Shown here in pieces: positions 1 through 7,998 of a DNA stretch of 64,000 nucleotides. Location of the stretch: NCBI GenBank assembly GCA_902790905.1, contig CADATO010000004.1, positions 1 to 64,000 of the forward strand. The letters are read 5' to 3'. Both the position numbers and the translations under genes were made by a program. Source of the stretch: an uncultured Eubacteriales bacterium (GTDB taxonomy: Bacteria; Bacillota; Clostridia; Peptostreptococcales; Anaerovoracaceae). Position 1 is the first letter of the stretch. Each line of letters starts with the position of its first letter. Under the pieces are notes generated by a model. That model made no database searches. It saw only the letters and a program-made list of their open reading frames with translations, and had not been told where the DNA came from.

Positions 1-1093
1 GTAGAGCGATGAAGCTCTCCCCAGACAATGGCATCGCCCCACATCGGGATCGTGTCAGCCCGTTGTTCCTGGATCGTCATCCTCTTGTAAAGATCAGCGA
101 TACTCTGGTCGGTTGGCATCGTCTTGAGTATCTCAGAAGCAGAAAGCGGTCTCGGTGAGTGCATGTAGCACCACCAGAAGACCGCTTTTATTCGTCTCTC
201 AACAGAAAGCCCGCGGTGGTTGCGGAGCATCTCTCTAAGGCCGGCATTGGTCCCGCCTTCGATCCGGTTGTTTGTAGACGGCACCTTGCCGATCTCTGCC
301 TGCAAAGATCCGTCCAGATAAGTGAACATCGTTCCTTCTTTCAGCAGCTTCACAAGAGACCGCTGCGCTTTAATGAGCCTTTCGTGGGTCGGTCTGCTGT
401 TGCCGAATTCGTCATAACTTAACTGGCTCAGGAACCGGTTATATCTGCTCATCCAATGGATGAATCGCTCTGTCCATTCGTCTGCTTCCACTTTGGTCTC
501 AAGATGTAATAGTTCCTTCGCAAGGCCATATAATTCAACCCCTGCCGCTGTTTTTGGCCGGCTCGTCGTATAGCGCTTCACCTGCGAAAAGACATGGAAC
601 AAACACCTCTGGTGCCTGGCATGAGGCCAGGTTTTCCTCAATGCTTTCGCAAAGCCTGTCCCGCCATCCGAAACAACGACCTTAGGTTCGGCGATCCGCG
701 ACATGAGTGCGCTCCAGGCACCCGCATGTTCATACCGGCAAAGATACCAGCCGAGGACATGCTTTTCATCCCGGCAGATCAATACGCAGGCCTTGCGGGC
801 AAGATAGATCCCATCCAGATACAGTACATCCCTCCAATAACAGGAGGCAGTGTCCATATATCCCAGAACTTTGATGTCTTCCTCCGGAAAGTACGTCCTT
901 CTCCGGGCAGATCGCTTTGCGTCTGCCTACTGAACAGCCACTTAAGAAAGACCTTGAGTTGTTTTGCTTCGTTATTGATTTTAGGCGAAAAGGCCAGGTT
1001 GCATCCCTTACAAAACCATCTCTGTGTACCAGCATTTGTCTTGCCATGCTTTGTGCAGACACTTCCGCAAATCGGACAAATAACGTGCTTCAT
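1..1093 (-). pseudogene. IS256-family (IS1249-like) transposase, frameshifted, cut by window edge
   Basis: The start ATG at 1093 is preceded by a GGAGGA ribosome site. The N-terminus carries a zinc-ribbon pattern CPICGS...FCKGC followed by GRTFRRKTSKFWDIW, as in IS1249-type transposases that cut and paste their element. Near 825-840 the frame is lost: the start frame ends at about 779, while a frame offset by one base continues without a stop from about 833 to base 1. The second frame reads VLYLDGIYLARKACVLIC, then VVVSDGGTGFAKAL, QRCLFHVFSQVKRY and STNNRIEGGTNAGLREML, the expected core with the catalytic Asp and Glu. The gene is therefore split by a one-base indel. It is probably inactive; programmed frameshifting is less likely because no slippery heptamer with a structure is evident. 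The C-terminus lies beyond base 1. Confidence 0.8.
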
Positions 1094-1125
1094 GATACCT
1101 TCCTCCAAACAAACTGTTTCTAAGG

Positions 1126-1280
1126 AAGATATAACCCCATTCAGCGTTGAAATTTCAACATATTCCGAGGATTTTACCAACACGTTTTGTCCAACGTATA
1201 TCTTCTCTGAAAAAAGATATAACCGCTGCATCCATTGAAATTTCAATAGTTGCAGCGGTTTTTACCAACACGTTTTGTCC
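1126..1280. repeat. Two tandem copies of an 88-bp unit at the IS end
   Basis: AAGATATAACC recurs at 1126 and 1214, and a 21-bp block ending ACCAACACGTTTTGTCC recurs at 1172-1192 and 1260-1280, so the period is exactly 88 bp. Each unit has a palindrome built on TTGAAATTTCAA. The right copy is nested in a larger dyad, AACCGCTGCA (1221-1230) with TGCAGCGGTT (1251-1260). The outer block read inward begins GGACAAAACGTGTTGG and probably is the terminal inverted repeat of the element, here present twice. Confidence 0.6.
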
Positions 1281-1292
1281 TATAACCCAATA

Positions 1293-1323
1293 AAGAATCC
1301 CGGCTGTAAAGGCCGGGATTCTT
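1293..1323 (-). terminator. Terminator after ychF, probably bidirectional
   Basis: A perfect 12-bp stem, AAGAATCCCGGC at 1293-1304 with its complement at 1312-1323, encloses a 7-nt loop. On the minus strand it is followed by TTTATT. It lies 20 bp after the ychF stop and separates this gene from the IS remnant. Confidence 0.8.
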
Positions 1324-1343
1324 GTGTATCGGATGTAATCGCT

Positions 1344-2444
1344 CTATACGTTGAAGAGGAAGTGCATGACATCGCCGTCCTTGACGATGTAGTCCTTACC
1401 TTCAGAGCGGATGAAGCCTTTTTCTTTGGCTGCAGCGGTCTTGCCGCCGCATTCCATCAGCTTGTCGTAGGCGATGGTCTCCGCACGGATAAAGCCCTTC
1501 TCGAAGTCGGTGTGGATCTTGCCGGCGGCCTGCGGCGCCTTCATGCCGTTCGTGATCGTCCATGCACGGGTCTCGTCTTCCCCGGTGGTGAGGAACGAAA
1601 TCAGATTGAGCAGGGCGTACGAGGACTTGATCAACTTGTCGAGGCCGGATTCGGTGATGCCCATCTCCTCGAGGAACATGGCTTTTTCCTCATCGTCCAG
1701 TTCGGACAGTTCCGCTTCGATCTTGGCGCAGATCACGACGACCTGCGAGCCTTCCTCCGCGGCGTACTGGCGGACGGCGTTGACGTATTCGTTGTCCGCA
1801 GCCGCTTCATCAGACGCGCTGTCTTCATCGACGTTCGCAGCGTAGATGATGGGCTTGTAGGAGAGCAGGTCGAGGGACTTGACGAAGAGCGATTCCTCGT
1901 CATCGAGGTCCATCGAGCGGGCGGACTTGCCTTCGCCGAGGTGGGCCTGGATCTTCTTCAGCAGGTCGATCTCTTTCTGCAGGCTCTTGTCGCCCTTGAG
2001 CATCTTGGTCTGCTTGGTGATGCGGCGTTCGATGACTTCCATGTCGGAGAGGATCAGCTCGAGGTTGATCGTCTCGATGTCGGACAGGGGGTCGACTTTG
2101 CCGTCGACGTGCACGACGTTCGGGTCGTCAAAGCAGCGCACGACGTGGACGATGGCGGCGGACTCGCGGATGTTGCCGAGGAACTTGTTGCCTAGGCCTT
2201 CGCCGCGGCTTGCGCCTTTCACCAGACCCGCGATGTCGCAGAACTCGATCGTCGCGTAGATGGTTTTCTTCGAATGATAGATGTCGGACAGGGTCGTGAC
2301 GCGCTCATCCGGCACGGTGACGATGCCCACGTTGGGCTCGATGGTGCAGAAAGGGTAGTTGGCAGCCTCTGCGCCAGCCTTTGTGATGGCGTTGAAGAGA
2401 GTGCTCTTGCCGACGTTCGGAAGTCCGACGATACCTAATTTCAT
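1344..2444 (-). CDS. ychF: Redox-regulated ATPase YchF (Obg-like)
   Basis: The 366-residue product matches the usual length of YchF/OLA1, a cytosolic ribosome-associated P-loop protein that prefers ATP to GTP and is linked to stress and translation. Visible motifs are G1 GLPNVGKS at residues 7-14, DIAG at 70-73 and NVDE at about 204-207, where GTP-specific relatives have NKxD. A TGS domain fills roughly the last 85 residues. The ATG at 2444 follows a GGAG site. The gene stands alone, with its own terminator. The octamer GCGATTCC lies inside it at 1889-1896, read in this gene as Glu-Ser. Confidence 0.97.
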   Translation of the reverse strand: MKLGIVGLPNVGKSTLFNAITKAGAEAANYPFCTIEPNVGIVTVPDERVTTLSDIYHSKKTIYATIEFCDIAGLVKGASRGEGLGNKFLGNIRESAAIVHVVRCFDDPNVVHVDGKVDPLSDIETINLELILSDMEVIERRITKQTKMLKGDKSLQKEIDLLKKIQAHLGEGKSARSMDLDDEESLFVKSLDLLSYKPIIYAANVDEDSASDEAAADNEYVNAVRQYAAEEGSQVVVICAKIEAELSELDDEEKAMFLEEMGITESGLDKLIKSSYALLNLISFLTTGEDETRAWTITNGMKAPQAAGKIHTDFEKGFIRAETIAYDKLMECGGKTAAAKEKGFIRSEGKDYIVKDGDVMHFLFNV

Positions 2445-2613
2445 ATTTGTAAACTCCTTTGATTTTTGAATGCTGCTGCAGGCGCGTTGCCCGCGTATGG
2501 CATTATATCACAGAATGAGGATGTATGGAAAAGGGAGTATCTTCCTGGTCCACAGGAATGACTGATCAGCAGTACTTCTCTGGTAGGCATCATTGCCCGA
2601 TCCGTATAGATAT

Positions 2614-2991
2614 TCAAATTCTATGGGCGTGTATCCACGCGAGGATATCCTCATATCCGGCGCTGCCACCCGCTGCGGCAAGCCCCAACGCAGCCACTTC
2701 ATCGTTCTCCGCTTCGATCCGGATGCCATTCAGTTCAAGGAAAGATAACATGACATATATGCCGATTCTTTTATTGCCGTCCACAAAGGCGTGATTTGCA
2801 ATCAGCGAAAAGCCGAGACGGGCTGCTTTTTCTTCCTTGGTGGGATACAGTTCCGCTCCGTCAAAAGTGGCATATGCATTCTCTATGGCTGATTCCAGCA
2901 GTGCTTCATCACGTATCCCAACATCACCGCCGGTCGCCTCTGCCATTAGTTGATGCAGCAGCAGTACTTTATCTTTGCCTATCTTGATCAT
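2614..2991 (-). CDS. doc: Doc-type toxin (Fic/Doc family)
   Basis: The 125-residue product has the Doc length and the Fic-fold active-site motif HAFVDGNKR at residues 67-75, with catalytic His67. Known Doc toxins phosphorylate elongation factor Tu and stop translation. The start overlaps the stop of the upstream antitoxin gene by four bases (ATGA), the usual translational coupling in such modules. Nothing appears missing, so the toxin is probably functional. The target here is inferred only from the family. Confidence 0.9.
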   Translation of the reverse strand: MIKIGKDKVLLLHQLMAEATGGDVGIRDEALLESAIENAYATFDGAELYPTKEEKAARLGFSLIANHAFVDGNKRIGIYVMLSFLELNGIRIEAENDEVAALGLAAAGGSAGYEDILAWIHAHRI

Positions 2992-3233
2992 TTTGCCAGC
3001 TCCTGAAATGCCGGCAGATACTTTTTCAGAATCCGCCGCGCCACGATATCGATTTTTTCATCGTCGGATAGTTCGTAATAGGCCAGGTTGTCTTCGATAT
3101 CAATCAGTACGTACTTAGGTCTGTTGTTTTTGAAAATCACAATATCTCCCAGCCGGTCAGCGAGTCTGGCAACAGAAGAGAAATTCTGGTTTGCCTGTGT
3201 CATGGAGACGATTTTGTCTGTGTTGATGAGCAT
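2988..3233 (-). CDS. phd: Phd/YefM-type antitoxin
   Basis: This 81-residue protein starts MLINTDKIVSMTQANQNFSS, the N-terminal DNA-binding fold of Phd/YefM antitoxins. The fold is followed by the typical strand IVIFKNNRPKYVLIDIED. The acidic, helical C-terminus is where Doc is normally bound and neutralised. It is the first gene of a two-gene operon with doc. It probably represses its own promoter through the palindrome at 3256-3272. Confidence 0.88.
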   Translation of the reverse strand: MLINTDKIVSMTQANQNFSSVARLADRLGDIVIFKNNRPKYVLIDIEDNLAYYELSDDEKIDIVARRILKKYLPAFQELAK

Positions 3234-3255
3234 TGTTCACCTCAAAAAATAGGTT

Positions 3256-3300
3256 AAATATATCCTATATTTATTATACTAGACCGATGAGTTCTGTCAA
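3256..3300 (-). promoter_or_regulatory. phd-doc promoter with palindromic operator
   Basis: Read on the minus strand there is a perfect TTGACA (3295-3300), a 16-bp spacer and TATAAT (3273-3278). Immediately downstream lies the palindrome AAATATA-N3-TATATTT (3256-3272). It covers the likely transcription start and suits autorepression by the antitoxin. Confidence 0.8.
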
Positions 3301-3419
3301 TTAAACAGATCGGCAGTGAGGCAGCTGATGGGGGTGCCAGCCCGAAATGCGTCTGTTCGGGCTCGAAAGATGCCGGCTCATTTTGTACACTGGTGCTGAC
3401 AAGGAGAGGAGGAATCGCT

Positions 3420-3500
3420 ATGAAACAGCACAAATTCTGGGCATGGGCTACGGTCTGTTGTTTTCTGATGACCATGTGTACAGGCTACCGGAAGAAATAG
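3420..3500 (+). CDS. 26-residue hydrophobic micropeptide
   Basis: An ATG at 3420 follows a strong AGGAGG site (3406-3411) and encodes MKQHKFWAWATVCCFLMTMC followed by TGYRKK and a stop. The shape is basic end, one short membrane-spanning stretch rich in aromatic residues and Cys, and basic end. A terminator follows 40 bp later, so this looks like a complete transcription unit. From memory, similar MKxHKFWAW...TGY peptides occur in other Firmicutes, but I cannot verify that here. The function is unknown. The octamer GGAATCGC (3411-3418) lies between the ribosome site and the ATG. Confidence 0.6.
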   Translation: MKQHKFWAWATVCCFLMTMCTGYRKK

Positions 3501-3539
3501 AGACAGGCATGCATATTGAGCCTGTGCAGACCATGCGGA

Positions 3540-3567
3540 AAGAGCTTTCTCCGGGAGGCTCTTTTTT
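3540..3567 (+). terminator. Intrinsic terminator after the micropeptide gene
   Basis: The stem AGAGC...GCTCT, with a CTCC/GGAG inner pairing, is followed directly by TTTTTT. Confidence 0.75.
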
Positions 3568-3633
3568 GATGGTTGTGGTAGAATAGGTAAATAGGATAAG
3601 ATGCACTCGTTACAGTGATCACAGGAGTAAGAT

Positions 3634-3999
3634 ATGAGCGCAAAGATCATCCGGATGATCCCGCCGGAAGAACGCCCCTATGAATGGGCAAGAAAAGAGA
3701 TGGAAAAGTATTTTCCGAACCCGGATCGCTTCCGGCTCACCAACCTGGATAAACGGACAGACGAACCGAATACGCAGGTGTCACTATTCCGGAAAGGCGC
3801 CGAAGACCCCGTGATCCTTCGGGTTTACTGGTTCGATACAAATTCCGTCAAGTACAGCATCATTGTGAACTACGATGAACTGTACGCCGAGCATCCGGTG
3901 CTGGTCGACCAGCTGTTTCGCAACGGCATAGCCGCGTACGAGGCATTTGAAAAAGCAGACCCGCACTATGTGAACAGCATTCTGTACGGCAGGCAGTAG
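3634..3999 (+). CDS. Hypothetical protein, 121 residues
   Basis: The product is soluble, slightly charged and without signal peptide or membrane segment. It begins MSAKIIRMIPPEERPYEWAR and contains a predicted beta-rich middle (NTQVSLFRKGAEDPVILRVY). I do not recognise a family. The ATG follows AGGAGTAAGAT, a plausible ribosome site, and codon use matches the neighbours. It stands alone between the micropeptide terminator and a decayed membrane-protein gene. Downstream, at 4032-4047, is a small palindrome GTTAGC-N4-GCTAAC, and the octamer occurs at 4013-4020. Confidence 0.65.
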   Translation: MSAKIIRMIPPEERPYEWARKEMEKYFPNPDRFRLTNLDKRTDEPNTQVSLFRKGAEDPVILRVYWFDTNSVKYSIIVNYDELYAEHPVLVDQLFRNGIAAYEAFEKADPHYVNSILYGRQ

Positions 4000-4099
4000 G
4001 CATCAGCAAAAGGGAATCGCGCTACCATTTGGTTAGCAAACGCTAACTATAAGCGGTGCTGCCTTGTAAAGCGGCACTACCTGAATGAGAGAATCCAAT

Positions 4100-4437
4100 A
4101 TGCTTTTAACCATTTTTCTGTCAATCGTTTTCTGCGCATCGATGGCCATGATGCTGTTCTCGTGCGTTGCGTTTATTCAGGACAATAAGCTTTTTGCGTC
4201 CGCCCCGGAGGAAGCGAAAGCTTCTGGCAGATGTTCGTGATCCTCGAAATCATGAATCTGATCGACCGGTTTCTGATTGACGGGTACTGGGTCGGACACA
4301 CAAACGCCTGGGTGATTCCCGGGACCGAGGATTTGCGGCCTTATATCACAACGGCGGATAAGATCAAAAAATGGGTTTTCGGAACGGTAGGGATGGCGAT
4401 TATTGCCGCTGTGCTGTCTGGCTTCCTGTGGCGCTGA
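4100..4437 (+). pseudogene. Decayed small membrane-protein gene with internal deletion
   Basis: Two reading frames make up one likely ancestral protein. The first (4100-4240) reads MLLTIFLSIVFCASMAMMLF and on to KLFASAPEEAKA before running out of frame. The second contains FWQMFVILEIMNLIDRFLID, with a possible ATG at 4231, and ends with a membrane helix, VFGTVGMAIIAAVLSGFLW. The joint lies at about 4219-4222 (GCGAAAGC/TTCTGG). From memory, intact relatives carry further transmembrane residues between EEAKA and FWQMF. An internal deletion with loss of frame is the simplest reading. A terminator follows at 4456. Confidence 0.6.
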
Positions 4438-4455
4438 TTGCTTCACACGGGTCAG

Positions 4456-4476
4456 AAGAGCCTGCGGGCTCTTTTT
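4456..4476 (+). terminator. Intrinsic terminator
   Basis: AAGAGCC and GGCTCTT pair around a 4-nt loop and run into a T tract. It closes the decayed membrane-protein gene. Confidence 0.75.
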
Positions 4477-4558
4477 GTTTGCTCTTGAGGCGACGCGGCT
4501 GTTTGGAGTATGATGAGAGAAACTGGACTGCAGAGGATACGCGCGGGGAGGTACACGC

Positions 4559-5338
4559 ATGGGAGGACTGTTTGGCGGCGGCAGCAAAACTGTCGGAAAA
4601 GAGATCCGCGAATCGGATATCACCGAGTTTTATTACACCCTGTCCGGGCCGACGAACCCGCCGCACTACCAGCGGTATCACTTTAATACCGAAGGCGGGA
4701 GGGTCTGGTTTTATCACGAGAAAAGAGAAGGCACCCGCTGGCCGCTTCAGGAAGAGGACATCACGCGGTCCGGTAAAAAGGAACTGGATGAGAAGCAGAA
4801 AGGGACGCTGTTTGCCTGCCTGAAGGGCGGCACCGTGAAAGCACGGTCGGAGGATCTCACAAGCGGCGGCGACGGCCCCTGGCTGTACCTGTACTGGAAG
4901 GGGGACCGCGGCGATGTGCAGGCGTTTTCCTTCGCATCCTATGAGCAGCGGCTGGCGTTTGAGAAGTTCTGCGGCAGTCTGCTCAGCAGTACAGCGTACA
5001 AGGAATCGCTTCCCGTGCCTGTCTACTATGTGCAGAGCCAGCAGGACAGTACGGTCCTCGTTGGAGTGCACGTGCGCATCCTGCATAGCGCGGACGGCAC
5101 GGCCCTGGTGACATGGTGGGATCCGTCACACGAGCGCAGAATGACAGCACAGGAAATCCGGAAAGGCGGCGACAGCTTTTCGTTCACCCGCATAGCAAAA
5201 GAGGGCGGACAGATTTACCGGTTCGTTCCTATGACACTGGAACTCTACCGCCGGAATGTAAAAGACCATTTGATCGGCAAGCGGGATTTTGATGACGAAC
5301 AGAGTATGATAGATGCGTTCTTATCAGAAGGAGAATAG
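4559..5338 (+). CDS. Hypothetical protein, 259 residues, possibly C-terminally frameshifted
   Basis: The ATG at 4559 follows GGGGAGG. The protein begins MGGLFGGGSKTVGKEI, a glycine-rich start common in uncharacterised cytosolic proteins. It continues as a soluble, aromatic-rich sequence, including HYQRYHFNTEGGRVWFYHEK and WLYLYWKGDRGDVQAF, without membrane segments or known motifs. It stops at LSEGE, but a different frame stays open past this point for about 55 residues (see 5320-5502), so the natural C-terminus may be longer. It could belong with the downstream operon, but the gap suggests separate control. I do not recognise the function. Confidence 0.6.
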   Translation: MGGLFGGGSKTVGKEIRESDITEFYYTLSGPTNPPHYQRYHFNTEGGRVWFYHEKREGTRWPLQEEDITRSGKKELDEKQKGTLFACLKGGTVKARSEDLTSGGDGPWLYLYWKGDRGDVQAFSFASYEQRLAFEKFCGSLLSSTAYKESLPVPVYYVQSQQDSTVLVGVHVRILHSADGTALVTWWDPSHERRMTAQEIRKGGDSFSFTRIAKEGGQIYRFVPMTLELYRRNVKDHLIGKRDFDDEQSMIDAFLSEGE

Positions 5339-5502
5339 CAAAGTGGCTGAAGCAGGACAGTCGCTCTTCGGTGCTGGTGATGGATGAAGCGGGCGTCGAG
5401 ATCGACAAAGAAGACGGGCTCATCATCTCCGTCGACGCCAGGTTCCAGCAGGAGATCTATCCGTATCTGAAAGAAAACCAGATCGATGTCTATATTGTAT
5501 AA
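5320..5502 (+). pseudogene. Out-of-frame continuation of the upstream hypothetical gene
   Basis: A frame offset from the gene at 4559 reads RIAKWLKQDSRSSVLVMDEA, then a stretch with alternating acidic and hydrophobic residues (GLIISVDARFQQEIYPYLKE), and stops at 5500-5502. It has no good start of its own: an ATG at 5380 lacks a ribosome site. Its composition is protein-like. It probably is the detached C-terminus of the 259-residue protein after a one-base indel, but a sequencing error or an unrecognised small gene is possible. Confidence 0.35.
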
Positions 5503-5519
5503 GGAGTGGAGAAACCGGG

Positions 5520-6209
5520 ATGCCCAAGCAATCACGTCACACAAATAGAAAAGGCCGTCCGCCGCGCAAAGGCGGCACGCAGGGAAAAGGGGCAGTGCGC
5601 CGTGAAAAACCGGTAGCAGAGCCGGCTGTGCAGATGACCGGCGGGAAGACCGCTTTTCCCAAGCCCGGCAATATGCTCTATCCGCTGCCCGCGGTGATGG
5701 TCAGCTGCCAGGATGAAGAGGGCAACCCGAACATCATCACCGTCGCATGGGCAGGCACGATCTGCTCGGACCCGCCGATGCTGTCGATCTCGGTGCGCAA
5801 AGAGCGGTATTCGTATGACATCATCCGCCGGACCGGCGAATTCACAGTCAACCTGACAACCGAAGCGCTGGCGCGTGTGACCGACTGGTGCGGGGTGCGC
5901 TCCGGCCGTGACTATGATAAGTTCAAAGAAACCGGCCTGACCCCGGTGCCCGGCGAGGCGGTGGGTTGTCCGTCCATTCAGGAATCGCCGGTCAGTCTGG
6001 AATGCAAAGTCGAACAGGTACTGGAACTTGGGACGCACGACATGTTCGTCGCCCGCGTTGTCAATGTACTGGCGGACGAGTCTCTCATGGATGAGAAAGG
6101 GCGGTTCCGTCTCGACAAAGCGGACCTGATCTGCTACTCCCACGGTGAGTACTTCACCCTCGGCAAAAAGTGCGGCTCGTTCGGGTTCTCCGTGCGCCGG
6201 AAAAGATAG
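5520..6209 (+). CDS. Flavin reductase-like, FMN-binding protein
   Basis: From about residue 46 the 229-residue protein follows the flavin reductase-like split-barrel fold: PKPGNMLYPLPAVMVSC, then NIITVAWAGTICSDPPMLSI and SYDIIRRTGEFTVNLTTE, where FMN normally binds. Relatives reduce or carry flavin for partner oxygenases or reductases, or act as diflavin oxidoreductases in anaerobes. The first 45 residues are unusual, being very basic, proline-rich and probably disordered (KGRPPRKGGTQGKGAVRREK). The ATG follows AAGGAGTGGAG. It is the first gene of a compact four-gene run with the antiporter, acetyltransferase and DUF3267 genes. The physiological substrate is unknown. Confidence 0.85.
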   Translation: MPKQSRHTNRKGRPPRKGGTQGKGAVRREKPVAEPAVQMTGGKTAFPKPGNMLYPLPAVMVSCQDEEGNPNIITVAWAGTICSDPPMLSISVRKERYSYDIIRRTGEFTVNLTTEALARVTDWCGVRSGRDYDKFKETGLTPVPGEAVGCPSIQESPVSLECKVEQVLELGTHDMFVARVVNVLADESLMDEKGRFRLDKADLICYSHGEYFTLGKKCGSFGFSVRRKR

Positions 6210-6232
6210 GATAAAGATACGAATAAGAAAGA

Positions 6233-7489
6233 ATGAAATACATCATCGGCATGCTGGTACTGGGCTATATCGCATTCACCGCGGCGGGCGTCAAAACAGG
6301 ACACCCGCTTGCTGAGGTGGTCCGGATGAGCGGCCGTGGGGTGAAAAGGACCCTTCCGCTCATCGCCATCCTGCTGCTGATCGGGATGATGACCGGCCTG
6401 TGGCGGGACTGCGGGACGATCGTTACCTTTGTCTACTACGGCGTGCAGTTCATCCGCCCGCAGCTGTTCCTGCTGGTCACCTTCCTTTTGACGTGCCTTC
6501 TGAGCTACGCGCTCGGGACGTCCTTCGGCGTGGCCGGGACGGCCGGCGTGATCTTCATGGTGCTGGCCCGGAGCGGCGGGGTGGACCCGGTCATCACAGC
6601 CGGCGTGATCCTGTCCGGCATCTACTTCGGAGACCGTTCCTCTCCGGCGTCCTCGACGGCGCTCACCGTCGCACAGATCACGGATACAGATCTTTATACC
6701 AATGTGCGCAACATGTTCCGGACCGGCTCCCTCCCGTGGCTGCTCTGTCTGGCGGTATACGGTTACCTGTCCGTGCGCCATCCGATCCATCAGATCGACG
6801 CGTCGGTGCTGGATGCGTTTTCGAGTCACTTCTCGATGTCGATGTGGTGTTTCCTGCCGGCTGTGTTCCTGCTGGTCATGCCGCTCCTCAAGGTGCCGAT
6901 CCAGTGGACGCTCTGCGCGGGGATCGTCTCCGCAGGGCTGGTGGCGGTCTTTGTGCAGGGACACGACGTGCTGTCCGTGGTATTGTCGTCGCTGCGCGGG
7001 TATGTCCCCGAGGCGGAATCGCTGAAGGACATTCTCTCCGGCGGCGGGATGAGCTCCATGGCAACGACCGTCATCATCATCGCCATCGCCTGCAGCTATA
7101 CCGGTATCATGGACGGCACGGGCTGGATCGTTCCCATCCAGAACCGCATCGACCGTCTGGCGGTCAGGATCGGTCTGTTCCCGAGCATGCTCCTCATCAC
7201 GCTCTGTTCGGCCGCTATCTTCTGCAATCAGATCATCGGGATCATGATGAGCCACGACCTTCTGGCGAAGAGCTATGAGCTGCGGGGCAGAAATCCCGAA
7301 GAGCTCGCCATCGATATCGAAAACTGCGCGATCACACTGCCGGCGCTCGTGCCCTGGTGCATCCTCATCACGGTGCCGCTGGCGATCCTGGGCGTGGGCC
7401 ATCTGGCAGTACTGTACGGGGTCTATATCTATGCAGTTCCTCTGATCACACTGATCGGGAAAGGCTTAAAGAGAAAGGAAAGCAAATGA
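6233..7489 (+). CDS. NhaC-type Na+/H+ antiporter family protein
   Basis: The 418-residue membrane protein has about eleven hydrophobic segments. The NhaC-family signature lies in the middle, LSYALGTSFGVAGTAGVIFM followed by GIYFGDRSSPASSTALTVAQ. The second half repeats the pattern with FCNQIIGIMMSHDLL and a conserved ENCAITLPALVPWCILITVP. Family members exchange protons for sodium, or malate-H+ for Na+-lactate, across the cytoplasmic membrane. The substrate cannot be read from sequence. The gene overlaps the next one by four bases, so expression is coupled with the acetyltransferase. No regulator is adjacent. Confidence 0.88.
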   Translation: MKYIIGMLVLGYIAFTAAGVKTGHPLAEVVRMSGRGVKRTLPLIAILLLIGMMTGLWRDCGTIVTFVYYGVQFIRPQLFLLVTFLLTCLLSYALGTSFGVAGTAGVIFMVLARSGGVDPVITAGVILSGIYFGDRSSPASSTALTVAQITDTDLYTNVRNMFRTGSLPWLLCLAVYGYLSVRHPIHQIDASVLDAFSSHFSMSMWCFLPAVFLLVMPLLKVPIQWTLCAGIVSAGLVAVFVQGHDVLSVVLSSLRGYVPEAESLKDILSGGGMSSMATTVIIIAIACSYTGIMDGTGWIVPIQNRIDRLAVRIGLFPSMLLITLCSAAIFCNQIIGIMMSHDLLAKSYELRGRNPEELAIDIENCAITLPALVPWCILITVPLAILGVGHLAVLYGVYIYAVPLITLIGKGLKRKESK

Positions 7490-7998
7490 ACATTACAATA
7501 AGACCGGCACAGGCGGAAGATATGGCGTTTGTTCTGGCACTCAATGAAACAAATGTGGAGGTGCTCTCGCCGATGGATGAGGCGCGGTTTGCGTACTTCA
7601 TGCAGGTGAGTGATCTGTTCCAGATCGCAGAGGTGGACGGCAAGCCGGCGGCGTTTCTGATCGCCCTGCGGGAAGGGGTCGACGATTATACCAGCGAGAA
7701 TTACATCTGGTTCTCTAAAGCGTACGAGCAATTCCTCTATGTCGACCGCATTGTGATCGATGAGGCATACCGGGGTCTTGGCCTCGGGCGCCGGCTCTAC
7801 TGGGGCGTCTTTGACAGGGCGGTATTCTGCAGGGTCGATACGGTCACCGCGGAGATAGATACCGTGCCATATAATGAGACGAGCCTGGCTTTCCATCAAG
7901 CGATGGGCTTTGAGGAAGTGGGCGAGCAGGTGATCCGCGGCGGGGCGGTGAAAGTATCGCTGCAGGCGCGGAGATTGGATAAGGAATCGCTGTCATGA
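7486..7998 (+). CDS. GNAT-family N-acetyltransferase
   Basis: I place the start at ATG 7486, which overlaps the antiporter stop (ATGA) and follows AAAGGAAAG. An upstream extension of this frame would lie entirely inside the antiporter gene. The 170-residue product begins MNITIRPAQAEDMAFVLALN and shows the acetyl-CoA loop RIVIDEAYRGLGLGRRLYWG at about residues 90-109. The late strand NETSLAFHQAMGFEEVGEQV is typical of GNAT folds. The acceptor substrate is unknown. It is coupled at both ends by four-base overlaps. Confidence 0.88.
   Translation: MNITIRPAQAEDMAFVLALNETNVEVLSPMDEARFAYFMQVSDLFQIAEVDGKPAAFLIALREGVDDYTSENYIWFSKAYEQFLYVDRIVIDEAYRGLGLGRRLYWGVFDRAVFCRVDTVTAEIDTVPYNETSLAFHQAMGFEEVGEQVIRGGAVKVSLQARRLDKESLS

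Noticed and set aside
594-1238. Plus-strand 214-codon frame opposite the transposase
   Set aside because: It lies antisense to the recognisable transposase core and has no conserved features.
3347-3586. 79-codon frame overlapping the micropeptide
   Set aside because: It lacks a ribosome site and runs through the terminator hairpin. The 26-residue frame has the strong ribosome site.
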